From: Palsa-504 sp963753225
GTDB taxonomy: Bacteria; Actinomycetota; Actinomycetes; Streptosporangiales; Streptosporangiaceae
DNA length: 64,000 bases
Reading direction: 5' to 3'
NCBI GenBank assembly: GCA_963753225.1
Contig: CAVWBQ010000010.1
Location: 1 to 64,000, forward strand
Under the pieces are notes generated by a model. The model did not search any database. It was not told where the DNA came from and was given only the letters and a program-made list of their open reading frames with translations. Below, one piece after another: positions 1 to 8,038 of the stretch. Positions within the stretch are counted from its first letter, which is position 1. Each line of letters starts with the position of its first letter. Both the position numbers and the translations under genes were made by a program.

Positions 1-268
1 CTGGACTTGCCGTCTGACCTGCGCTGATACGTAGCTTACATGTTCTCCACGGGAGATGAGGAGGTTTCGGAAGATCGCCCGGTTCGGGCTGTGAATGGCT
101 GGGGATGCCCGTCGGGATATGTCCCTCGGCGGTGCCGGGACTGCAGATGCTGACTGGACCGCAGGCGCTGTGGCTCGTGAGGCGGCTGCCCGGCGCTGGA
201 CAGCGGATGCCGAAGAGCCCGGCCGCCGGGGTGGCGGCCGGGCTCTTGAGGGACGGGGTCTGGCCTGG
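1..268. other. Left flank of the Tn554-like element, no gene recognised
   Basis: This stretch lies downstream of the last gene of the recombinase operon. Long frames on both strands are low-complexity, Arg/Pro-rich shadows. I looked here for the missing 3' half of tniB, which should resume if the element ended inside the window, and did not find it. The element boundary is therefore probably left of position 1. Confidence 0.4.
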
Positions 269-847
269 CTATTTGTGCGGCGGGTCGAGGAGCTGGGCTT
301 CGAGGTCGGCGACGCGCCGGTCCTGGAACCGCAGGTTTGATCGTGCGGCTTTCAGCCGCTCGTCCAGGGTCCGGTTGTCGGCGGTCAGCTGGCGTACTCG
401 CTGTTTGAGGGTGGTGTTCTCGGTGGTGATGCGCTGGATGGCGTCCTGGGTCCACTCGGCCTCAAGGTCGCGGACCTGGCCCAGGAGCTCGCCGATGCGT
501 TCCCGCTGCCGGGCGATCTCGGCGTGCGCGGCCTTGAGCGCGTCTTCGGCGTTGAGCGCCCGTTCCCGCCAGGCGGCCTCCTGCCCGGCGTCGTGGCCGG
601 CCAGGTCCTGCGCCGTGCGAGCCCGGGTGCCTGCTATGGCGTCGGCCAGCAGTGCCCGGGCCTCGGGGTTGGAGTAGAGGAAGGTGCGGGAGACTGCGGC
701 CCGCCGGCTGACAGCGGCGACGGTCACCGGGGTCTTCTCCCGCCGCATCCGGGCCAGGACGTCACGGACCCGCGCGATCGCGGCCTGGGTGCTGCTCCGG
801 CGGGCGGCGGCCGCGGCGGCGGTGCGTCCGCCATCGCCGCCGGTCAC
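269..847 (-). CDS. TnpC-like protein (DUF6262 type) of a Tn554-family element
   Basis: This is a 192-aa protein. The GTG start at 847 overlaps the stop of the upstream recombinase (GTGA), which decides the start; a longer open frame upstream is a GC shadow. An N-terminal helix-turn-helix-like segment (AAVSRRAAVSRTFLYSNPEA, about residues 42-61) is followed by a long charged coiled coil rich in Glu, Arg and Gln to the C-terminus. In Tn554, TnpC influences the orientation and frequency of transposition and is not the catalytic protein. Gene order and architecture fit that family well; the exact role here is inferred. Confidence 0.75.
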   Translation of the reverse strand: MTGGDGGRTAAAAAARRSSTQAAIARVRDVLARMRREKTPVTVAAVSRRAAVSRTFLYSNPEARALLADAIAGTRARTAQDLAGHDAGQEAAWRERALNAEDALKAAHAEIARQRERIGELLGQVRDLEAEWTQDAIQRITTENTTLKQRVRQLTADNRTLDERLKAARSNLRFQDRRVADLEAQLLDPPHK

Positions 848-3489
848 GCGTGCGCCCGTGCATCCGGGCCGTGCTCGCCATCGCCGGCGTCGTGCTGGCC
901 GTAGTCGTCCTCGGCGCCGCCGTCTGATTCCGCGGTGGCAAGGTCGGAGGCCCGGAAGGCGGTGGCCCAGACGCGGTGGAAATAGTCCTGGGGCTTGCGC
1001 AGGTCCAGGGCCAGGGCGTCGTCCAGGAGGCCGAGTCCGGCCAGGGCCTTCTCCAGGCCGTCGATGGCGCGGGCAGTCGGTTCGAAGTAGTCGTGCAGGT
1101 AGGTGGCGGTGGCGTCGTCGGGAGCGCCTTCGGCCAGCAGCTGCCACTGTTCGCGCTTGCGCCGCCAGTAGAGCAGGTCAGCCCCGGACAAGACGAACTT
1201 GCCGCAGTTGTGGCAGTCCAGGTTCCAGGGGCAGACGCCGCCGTCCACGACGGGCTGGAAGGTGCAGAACCCGCCCTCGGCAGGAGTGCTGCGGCGGGAC
1301 AGGTCGATCGCGAGAGCCTGGGCCTGCTCACGGGTGAGCGGGGCGGCATCCCCGGCGAGGAGCTGGCCGGGGCTGGCGGTGCCGGGCCCGGCGACCCAGA
1401 CATGCTGCAGGATGTCCTCCAGGTCCGAGTGGGACAGGTGCACGTAGTGTTCGGCCATCCGGTCGCTGACCTGTCCCAGGTAGCGGCGGATGTGGGTCAG
1501 GGTCGCGCCATGGCGCATCAGGCTGGTGGCCAGCGTGTGCCTGGCCTGGTGAGGCACGTAGTGGCCGAGGTCCATGGCGTCGACCCAGGGCCGGAACCGG
1601 CTGTAAAACCACTGGTGGGTCAGCGATACGGTTCCGTCCTGGCTGCGGTAGATGGTCGGGAACAGCGCGAGCCTGGCGCGCTGCTCGCCGACCGGGCGGT
1701 AGCCGTAGCGGGCGGTGAAGCGGTCCAGGGTCTTGCGCTGCCGTCCGGCGAGCAGGTCATAGAGGCGTTCGGGGATGCGGATCGCGGCGTCGTAGTTGCC
1801 GACCTTGGTCTGGTCGTGCCAGAACATCGCCAGCCCGCCGTAGCGGCCGATGCAGTCCCACCGGAGGTTGATGACCTCGCCGATGCGGCGGCCGGTGATG
1901 ACGGTCGTCTCCCAGATATCGCGGACGCCGCCGTCATTGACGTCGTAGGTGGCGGCCAGCGCGGCCAGGTTGGCCTCGTCGGCCAGCGCCCGGGCAACTT
2001 CGTCCGGGAAGGGCCGCCGCGCGGTCCTTCCCATGGTGGCGCCGGCCGCCGGGATCGCGATGATGAACTCGCGGTCCAGCCCCAGCCGCTCGGCGGCGCC
2101 GGTCTCCAGCGCATCGCGCAGCAGCTTGCGGGCGGCGTTGAACACCATCGACCGCGTGGTGATGGTAATGGTGCCCGGGCCTCCGCCGGGTCGTTTGACG
2201 GCCAGGGAGGGCAGGGCCTGGCGTTCGCGGTGCCGCTGGTCGGCGACGAACCGGTCCATGTGCTCGCGGCGCAGCACGGCGGGATCATGACCGCCGCCTG
2301 GCGCCTCCAGGTCCAGGAAGACACCCAGCTCGGCAGCCGCCCGCCGGAGGCCGTCGAGGGGGCTGGCGGTGCGCGGGCATCCCGGTGATCGCAGCAGATT
2401 AGCGATGTAGTCCCAGGTCAGGTCCCGCAGCCAGCGCTGCGGGATGCCGGTCAGGTCGATGTGGCTCATCCGGTGCGGGAACAGCACCCCGAAGTGCTCG
2501 GTCTCGAGGAACCCGGCCTGTTTCGCCTGGGCCGGGGTGAAGTAGACCAGCCGCAGCTCGTGCAGCATCTCCTTGACGATCGCCCGGGTCTGCTGCGCAA
2601 CGCCGTCGTCGTTGAGTTCCAGGTCGATCAGCGAGCCGGCTTCCTGCGCGCGGCAGGTGGCGACCAGTGAGCGGATCCAGCCAAGGTCCCGCCGTGTCGG
2701 CCGTGCCCGCTGGGTGTGCATGAACAGCCCCCACTGGATCTCAGCCCTCGCCAGGGGCCGCAGGCCGCGGAGGTTGACCTGGCCGGGCCACGGCTGGGCC
2801 GGCACCGTCGCGCACCACCTGCGGAAGGCCGGCTGGCCGGTGTAGCCGACCGGCACCGGCTTGCCGTGCTCCTCATACCGCTTCCACCAGTTCTCCGGCA
2901 GTGCGGCCGCCCCCGGCCTGCCGTCGTGACGGTAGCGGCTCGAGTGCCAGGGACACAGGCCCAGGGGCGACTCGGCCAGGTTCGGGCAGACCACTGCGGC
3001 GCAGGTGCCGTATCCGTCAAAGGGGTGCTCATGACTCGCCCACTCCGCGAAGTCGGCCTCCTTAGCCTGCGACTGCCGGTGATAGGTCCAGCGGGACAGG
3101 TGCCGCTGGCATAGCCGCAGCTCCCCGTGCGCGGCGGGCCGCTTGACGCAGACCTGGCAGGCGACTTCCTCCGTCCCGACCCGCCGTTCCAGCCCGCAGG
3201 CGGCGGCCACGAACGCTGCCCTGCCCACTCCCTGCGCGCTCTGCGCGGCCCATTCCTGCTGGTGCTGGGTGCACAGGTCCGAGCCGCCCGTGCGGGTCCG
3301 CACGCACGGGCCGACCACGCATTCCCACCGGTAGATGGGGTGGCCGCCCGGGATCTTGACGATGTCGTCCCGGTAGAGCGGGTCGAACGACGGGCCGCCG
3401 ATCAGCGCCGTCAAGATCTCCAGCCGGTCCCGGCTGGCCCGCTCGGGCCGATCGCCCAGCAGCGGGCGCAGGTAGTCCTGGCGCCTCAC
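844..3489 (-). CDS. Large tyrosine recombinase, TnpB-like
   Basis: This 881-aa recombinase would cut and rejoin DNA for the Tn554-like element. The GTG start at 3489 overlaps the upstream TGA; about 84 further codons upstream are open but are not protein-like. The N-terminal third has Cys/His clusters (CTQHQ, CQVCV, CQRH) suggesting zinc binding. The C-terminal catalytic domain shows the first Arg in GRRIGEV, the box HQARH, and the nucleophile Tyr in AEHYVHLS. A second Cys cluster (CTFQ, CPWNLDCHNCG) and an acidic helical tail follow the catalytic domain, as in TnpB-type proteins. It is translationally coupled to both neighbours. It looks intact. Confidence 0.85.
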   Translation of the reverse strand: MRRQDYLRPLLGDRPERASRDRLEILTALIGGPSFDPLYRDDIVKIPGGHPIYRWECVVGPCVRTRTGGSDLCTQHQQEWAAQSAQGVGRAAFVAAACGLERRVGTEEVACQVCVKRPAAHGELRLCQRHLSRWTYHRQSQAKEADFAEWASHEHPFDGYGTCAAVVCPNLAESPLGLCPWHSSRYRHDGRPGAAALPENWWKRYEEHGKPVPVGYTGQPAFRRWCATVPAQPWPGQVNLRGLRPLARAEIQWGLFMHTQRARPTRRDLGWIRSLVATCRAQEAGSLIDLELNDDGVAQQTRAIVKEMLHELRLVYFTPAQAKQAGFLETEHFGVLFPHRMSHIDLTGIPQRWLRDLTWDYIANLLRSPGCPRTASPLDGLRRAAAELGVFLDLEAPGGGHDPAVLRREHMDRFVADQRHRERQALPSLAVKRPGGGPGTITITTRSMVFNAARKLLRDALETGAAERLGLDREFIIAIPAAGATMGRTARRPFPDEVARALADEANLAALAATYDVNDGGVRDIWETTVITGRRIGEVINLRWDCIGRYGGLAMFWHDQTKVGNYDAAIRIPERLYDLLAGRQRKTLDRFTARYGYRPVGEQRARLALFPTIYRSQDGTVSLTHQWFYSRFRPWVDAMDLGHYVPHQARHTLATSLMRHGATLTHIRRYLGQVSDRMAEHYVHLSHSDLEDILQHVWVAGPGTASPGQLLAGDAAPLTREQAQALAIDLSRRSTPAEGGFCTFQPVVDGGVCPWNLDCHNCGKFVLSGADLLYWRRKREQWQLLAEGAPDDATATYLHDYFEPTARAIDGLEKALAGLGLLDDALALDLRKPQDYFHRVWATAFRASDLATAESDGGAEDDYGQHDAGDGEHGPDARAHA

Positions 3490-4664
3490 CGGTCCTCGCC
3501 CCAGGCCTTGCGCAGCGCCGCGTCGAACGCAGGGTCGTGCACGTCCACGTGGCCGTAGATCTCGTCCACCATCGCGGCCGATGCCCACCCGCCGGCGTCC
3601 CGCGCGATCAGCAGGTTCCCGCCCGAGGCATCCAGGACGGCCGAGGTGAAGGAGTGCCGGAATGCGTGGGGCCTCACGATCCCCAGCCCGGCGCGCTTCC
3701 CGGCCCGGGCCAGCATCCGGCGGGCCGCGACCGGTGCCCACGGCTGGCCGGCCGCTGGGCCGTGCAGCTGGACCAGCAGCATCCCGTGCCCGGCCCCGCG
3801 CGGGTACTCGCTGGTCAGGTACTCGAAGTAGGTATGGACCATGGCGGGGCTGACCCGCTTGATCAGCCCGCCCGTCACGATGCCGTCCTCAGCCCTCCAC
3901 GGGTGCTTGGTCTTGGCCTCGGCCCCGTTCGGGTTGCCGGGCCGATGGCAGACGTGCAGGTGCGCCGCGCGGCACTGGCCGCAGGCAGCCCCTTCCCGAA
4001 GATGCAGGTCCACCAGGTGCAGCCCGCACAACTCGCCGATCCGCAGGCCCCCGTCCGCCAGCCACGTCACCGTCAGCGCATCGCGGGCGCTGTTCACCAC
4101 GGCCAGCAGCTTGTCCCTGGCCCCGTCGGGGAGCATCTTCGGATGGCGGCGGTGCGGGCCCCGTGGCGCCAGCGGGTTGGCCGGCATCGCGGTCTTCACG
4201 TGCCCCAGGAATGACCGCCGCCGGTCAGCCCTGGACGGCAGCCTGCTCCCGCTCAGCCGCGCGCCGAGCTCGCCGTTGACGCCGTGCGAGGACTGGTGCA
4301 GGTAGAAACCCTTCAGGCACGCCGCGGCGCCCGAGAGAGCGGCCCGGCCGTACGGGCGTTTGCCGGCCCGCCACGGCTCGCCCAGCGGCATGCGCACCTC
4401 GGCCCCGACCAGGCCCATATACCTCTCGAGATCCCGCAGCGTGACCCCGTCCAGGCCAAGGCACTCACGGTCCAGCCACCGCAGATGATCCACCAGCAGA
4501 TAGGCATAGGTCCGCTGGGTTCCCGACCCGTCGTGGCGGCGCAGGAACCGGTCCGCCTCGGCATGCACCGTCCCCTCCGGCCACACGATCGTCCACGATC
4601 GCCGTCCGTCCCTCCTCGTCAGCTTCTGCACCCTGAGCTGGCCGATCACAACCTGCCGAGTCAC
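3486..4664 (-). CDS. Tyrosine recombinase, TnpA-like
   Basis: This 392-aa site-specific recombinase is the first gene of the Tn554-like operon. I chose the GTG at 4664 because a GGAGG ribosome-binding site lies four bases upstream; a frame-open ATG further upstream lacks one. An N-terminal SAM-like core-binding domain spans roughly residues 50-150. The catalytic domain has the first Arg in GGLRIGEL, the box HAFRH, and the nucleophile Tyr in EIYGHV. An insertion carrying CGQCRAAHLHVCH may bind a metal ion. It overlaps the next recombinase by GTGA. All catalytic residues that I can check are present. Confidence 0.87.
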   Translation of the reverse strand: MTRQVVIGQLRVQKLTRRDGRRSWTIVWPEGTVHAEADRFLRRHDGSGTQRTYAYLLVDHLRWLDRECLGLDGVTLRDLERYMGLVGAEVRMPLGEPWRAGKRPYGRAALSGAAACLKGFYLHQSSHGVNGELGARLSGSRLPSRADRRRSFLGHVKTAMPANPLAPRGPHRRHPKMLPDGARDKLLAVVNSARDALTVTWLADGGLRIGELCGLHLVDLHLREGAACGQCRAAHLHVCHRPGNPNGAEAKTKHPWRAEDGIVTGGLIKRVSPAMVHTYFEYLTSEYPRGAGHGMLLVQLHGPAAGQPWAPVAARRMLARAGKRAGLGIVRPHAFRHSFTSAVLDASGGNLLIARDAGGWASAAMVDEIYGHVDVHDPAFDAALRKAWGEDR

Positions 4665-4792
4665 ATGCCCTCCGTCTCGATACCTGCGAACATCGCGGAC
4701 GTCCCGAACCAAGTCGGTAAAAGATCACGGAACGTCCCAGCACGCAAGCCGGACGGACATCAAGAACAGCTGCGGTAGCGGTCGGTAAAATC

Positions 4793-5365
4793 TACGCATA
4801 TCAGGGCGGTCCGGGCATCGATGCAGACGCCGCAGACCGATTCCAGCACGTCGGTGACGTTGGCGCGGCGGCTCAGCGGCAGCCCGAGGAACCTCGCGAA
4901 CTCGACCGCGATCATCCGCGGGGTCGCGGCCGGCGGCACGGTGATGTAGATGACGGGGATGTGGCCGGCCGCGTGCGGGTTGCGGCGGTGGTGCATCGTC
5001 TCGATGGTCTTGCCGAGCTGGGCCAGGCAGGTCGTCTTCCCGGTCCGGGCCGGGCCGGACAGGAGCAGCCCGCAGCGGCCGGCGTCGGCGTGCCGGTTCA
5101 GGTACTGGAGCCGGCGGCCCTCGGTGATCACCTGCTGCATCACCGGCGTGGCGACCGTCAGCAGCCGGGCGTGGTGGGCGAGCCGGGCCTCGTCGTAGTC
5201 AAGCCGTTCCTCGTCGCCGAGGGCCTTCCACTCGTTCTCGGGCAGCAGGTCCGGGACCTGCGGCCGCTCGGAAACGAACTCCCGCCATCCAGGCAGCGTG
5301 GTCAGCTGCCGGAAGCGGTCCTCGCCGTCCGCGCCGGGATCTTCCCGGCTGCCGGCGGCGGTCAC
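4793..5365 (-). pseudogene. tniB: Truncated TniB/TnsC-like AAA+ ATPase
   Basis: This is the first ~191 residues of a transposition ATPase that would bind target DNA and activate the transposase. The GTG start at 5365 overlaps the stop of tnsB. Walker A (GPARTGKT) is at residues 104-111. Walker B begins as ALICVD at 187-192; where the acidic continuation DEIH is expected, the sequence changes abruptly into the Tn554-like element and stops about 10 codons later. Sensor regions and the whole C-terminal half are missing. The gene is broken by insertion and cannot make a working ATPase unless the element excises precisely. Confidence 0.85.
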
Positions 5366-7416
5366 CAGCGCTTGTCCGCTTCGGCGAACGGGTCGAAGGC
5401 CGGCATCGGGATGACCTTCGCCAGCGGCTCGTCCCTGTTCCCGTCCTCGTCCGGGGACGGCGGTCCGGGCTCGTCCGGGACGGGCTCCTGCGGGGCCGCG
5501 GCGGGGGCGGTGGCCTTCGTGCGGGCGGCGACCCGGCGGTCGCGCTTGCTCATCTTTGGTTTCCCCTCGTCAGGGCCGGCGCCCGCGCGGCGCAGCAGCG
5601 CGGTGACGGCATCGGCGATCTGCTCCTCGGTGGCCTCGCGGCCCAGGCTCCGGCGGGCGTGGTCCCAGGCGAGCTCCCCGAATGGGAGCGGTGCCCGGTC
5701 CAGGTGCTTCCAGAACACGGTGATCCACCCGTCCGGGCCGCGGACGTGGATCTTGGAGATGTCGTAAGGATCCCGCCGGGTTTCCCAGCGGTCATCGTGC
5801 TCGCTGATCCCGGACGGCTGCAGTCGGATCGGGTTCAGCTCTTCGCTGTCATAGGTGCGCCGGGCCAGGCTGATGCCGTAGGCGTTGACCCTGCGCCACT
5901 CGGCGGGCAGCATCTCTATGTAATCGTCAGCGGACAGCGCGACCGGCAGGTATCCGGAGGCCTCGACCAGGGCGGCGTACTTCTCGTTCGGCGTGAACGC
6001 CCGCCCGGGGTGCTCCGGGTCGCGCAGTCCGTCATGCGGCCGGTTGAGGAAGAACGCGATGAGCCACTCATCGAGAAGCTCCTGGAGCTCGGCCACCGAC
6101 CACAGCGGCTGGTCCTCGACGTGCCGTCCGCGGCGGTCCGGGCTGCGCCCGGCATAGCCGGACGCGAACTGGCAGAACAGCGAGGCCACCGACCCCAGGA
6201 AGCGCTCGATGTGCCCTTTCTCGGATCCGCTTCCCAGGTGGGCGGGCTGGACCGAGATGCCCAGGTGCCGGCAGGCCGACCGGAACCCGGCCGAGATGAA
6301 CGCGGCCCCGTGGTCGATCACCACCGTGTCCGGGACGATCACCGGCCGGGCCGCAGCCTGCTCCAGCCGGGAGTCGATGTCCAGCAGCCGCTCATACGGC
6401 AGCACCGAGTGCGCCATCTTCAGGGCCTCGGGCCAGCCCGGCCGCGCCGGCTCGGGAGTCATGGCCCGGGCCAGCAGCACGCTCGCGTCCACGTCCTTCG
6501 TCGTGGGCCGCAGCACCGCCGCGGGCACCACCCTGGTCGCGACATCGATCATGGCAGTCAGCTCGACTCTCCCCGGGACGCCGTCATCCAGCAGCACCAG
6601 CACGTCCAGCGGAGTGGAGTCGATCTGCACCACCTCGCCCGGCGCCGCCGCGGGCGCCGACCCGAACATGCCGCCGGGGCGGCCGGCCAGCGACCGGCGG
6701 GTTGAGGCCGCCCCGGTGACGTGCCAGCCGTGCGCCAGGGTGCCGAACAGCCGGTAGAGCGTCCGGTCCGACGGCACGTGCCCGTCATAGTCGGCCTGCC
6801 CGAGGATCTCCTTCGCCCGCCGGATCGCGTGCCCGGCCGTCCGCGAGGACGCGTTCTCCGTCTCGCCGATCGCCTCCCGCATCGCGGCCACGACCTGCTC
6901 GTCGGCCCGCCCGGCGGGCCGCTTTCGCCGCGACAGCCGCCGGTCGGCCAGCCCTGGGAGCCCGTAGGCCTCCCACCGCTGCCGGCGGTGCTTGACCGTG
7001 CTGGCCGGCACATTCTTCCCCGCCGCCGACAGCTCGGCGGCCTTCGCCTTCTCCCGCCCGGTCAGGCTGGTGCGCTCCGGGTCGTACTGCGGCCTCGGCC
7101 GGGTCCCCGCCGGCGCGTCTGGCCGCAGCCCGTAGACCACCTCGGCGATATGCGCCTCCCACCACGAGGCCTCCTCGACCGCGGCAGCCGGCATGCCCTC
7201 CAGCCCCGTGTCCGGCCGCGGTCCCCGCGGCGGGACCGGGGACGGGATTGCGAACCGGATACTGTCGGCCAGGTCAGCCGCCGTGACCGTCTGGACAGCG
7301 CCGTCGTCATCGGCCAGCCGGACATGCATCCCGGACACGCTGACCACCACGTTCGGGACCCCGCCGGCCAGGATCCGGTCGCCGACCCCGACCCCGCGGC
7401 GCCGGGCCGCGCTCAC
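5362..7416 (-). CDS. tnsB: TnsB/TniA-family DDE transposase
   Basis: This 684-aa transposase catalyses strand transfer for a Tn7/Tn5053-like transposon. The GTG start at 7416 overlaps the TGA of tnsA. After an N-terminal domain come helix-turn-helix segments (about residues 120-240). The integrase core has D266 in QIDSTPLD, D368 in VIDHGAAF and E404 in EKGHIERF, the expected DDE triad. A Mu-transposase-type C-terminal barrel and a basic tail, likely the contact with the ATPase, follow. It is the only uninterrupted gene of the tnsA-tnsB-tniB operon: both partners are split by recombinase elements, so the machinery is probably inactive now. Confidence 0.88.
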   Translation of the reverse strand: MSAARRRGVGVGDRILAGGVPNVVVSVSGMHVRLADDDGAVQTVTAADLADSIRFAIPSPVPPRGPRPDTGLEGMPAAAVEEASWWEAHIAEVVYGLRPDAPAGTRPRPQYDPERTSLTGREKAKAAELSAAGKNVPASTVKHRRQRWEAYGLPGLADRRLSRRKRPAGRADEQVVAAMREAIGETENASSRTAGHAIRRAKEILGQADYDGHVPSDRTLYRLFGTLAHGWHVTGAASTRRSLAGRPGGMFGSAPAAAPGEVVQIDSTPLDVLVLLDDGVPGRVELTAMIDVATRVVPAAVLRPTTKDVDASVLLARAMTPEPARPGWPEALKMAHSVLPYERLLDIDSRLEQAAARPVIVPDTVVIDHGAAFISAGFRSACRHLGISVQPAHLGSGSEKGHIERFLGSVASLFCQFASGYAGRSPDRRGRHVEDQPLWSVAELQELLDEWLIAFFLNRPHDGLRDPEHPGRAFTPNEKYAALVEASGYLPVALSADDYIEMLPAEWRRVNAYGISLARRTYDSEELNPIRLQPSGISEHDDRWETRRDPYDISKIHVRGPDGWITVFWKHLDRAPLPFGELAWDHARRSLGREATEEQIADAVTALLRRAGAGPDEGKPKMSKRDRRVAARTKATAPAAAPQEPVPDEPGPPSPDEDGNRDEPLAKVIPMPAFDPFAEADKRW

Positions 7417-7925
7417 CGGGCCCCGCCCGGCCAGACAGCGGTCGCCGTGCCCAGCGGCTCCGAAAGATCGGCCGCCAGTCTCCGCTGCCACATCAGGTGA
7501 TACAGCACCGGCAGGACCCTCAGCCGATCCCCGGCTAGCTCTGCGCCCTCGAACAGGGCCCGCCCGCCGGCGAACGCCTCCAGCAGCACCGCCGCCACCC
7601 CGGGGATCAGGCACCGGGGATGCCGGTACCGCGACAGCCACCGCACGTTCGCCGCCAGGACCGGGTCCAGGTCCCCGGACCTGCGGTAATCCCAGCCCGC
7701 AGACGCGCACGCCGCCGCGGTCACCGCGAACGTCTCCGCGTCCCGCGGCGGGATCCGGTCATCGGGACGGACATCGACGACCACGGCGCTGCCGTCCCGC
7801 CGGCGGGCGAAGTAATCAGGCACATGCCGGCGGCCCTTGTCATCCTCGCCGTGCCAGTGCAGCCAGAACGGCTGTGACGCGACCGCCGCCACCTCGGGAT
7901 CGAAGTCCATGAGCATGAGATGGTC
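7413..7925 (-). pseudogene. tnsA: 3' part of split TnsA-like transposase endonuclease
   Basis: This is the C-terminal ~170 residues of a TnsA-type endonuclease, which makes the 5'-strand cuts at transposon ends. It resumes in frame as DHLMLMDFDPEV, exactly the continuation expected after the ESWLER segment that ends the 5' fragment near 11,860. The nuclease core follows (PDYFARRRDGSAVVVDVRPD, with Asp residues at the expected places), then a helical C-terminus. An internal ATG at 7916 could start a shorter product, but that would lack the first catalytic region. The GTGA overlap with tnsB supports the reading frame. Confidence 0.85.
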
Positions 7926-8038
7926 CCTTATCCGAACAACACGGAGAGTAACTGCTGTTACTGCTAGTAGTGACCGGCCGTAACTGTCTGTCTCTGCCGA
8001 GAATGTGCGCTTGCTGGCCTGTTCGGCGTGTCGCGGGG

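Larger units (their letters stand above)
1..4792 (-). mobile_element. Tn554-like element with two tyrosine recombinases and a TnpC-type protein, inserted in tniB
   Basis: Three minus-strand genes joined by GTGA overlaps encode a ~390-aa tyrosine recombinase, a ~880-aa tyrosine recombinase and a small coiled-coil TnpC-type protein. This is the gene order of Tn554-family elements. The right boundary is inferred from tniB: its reading frame is normal up to codon 192 (ending at 4790, in the Walker B motif) and then diverges. The sequence at the junction reads GTAGAT on the minus strand; Tn554 itself uses a GATGTA core, so this similarity may or may not be meaningful. The left end is not seen and may lie outside the window. 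Confidence 0.65.

Noticed and set aside
3490..3741. 84 extra N-terminal codons on the large Tn554-like recombinase
   Set aside because: The extension is Arg/Gly/Pro-rich, overlaps the upstream recombinase gene, and a GTGA start-stop overlap at 3489 gives a natural start.
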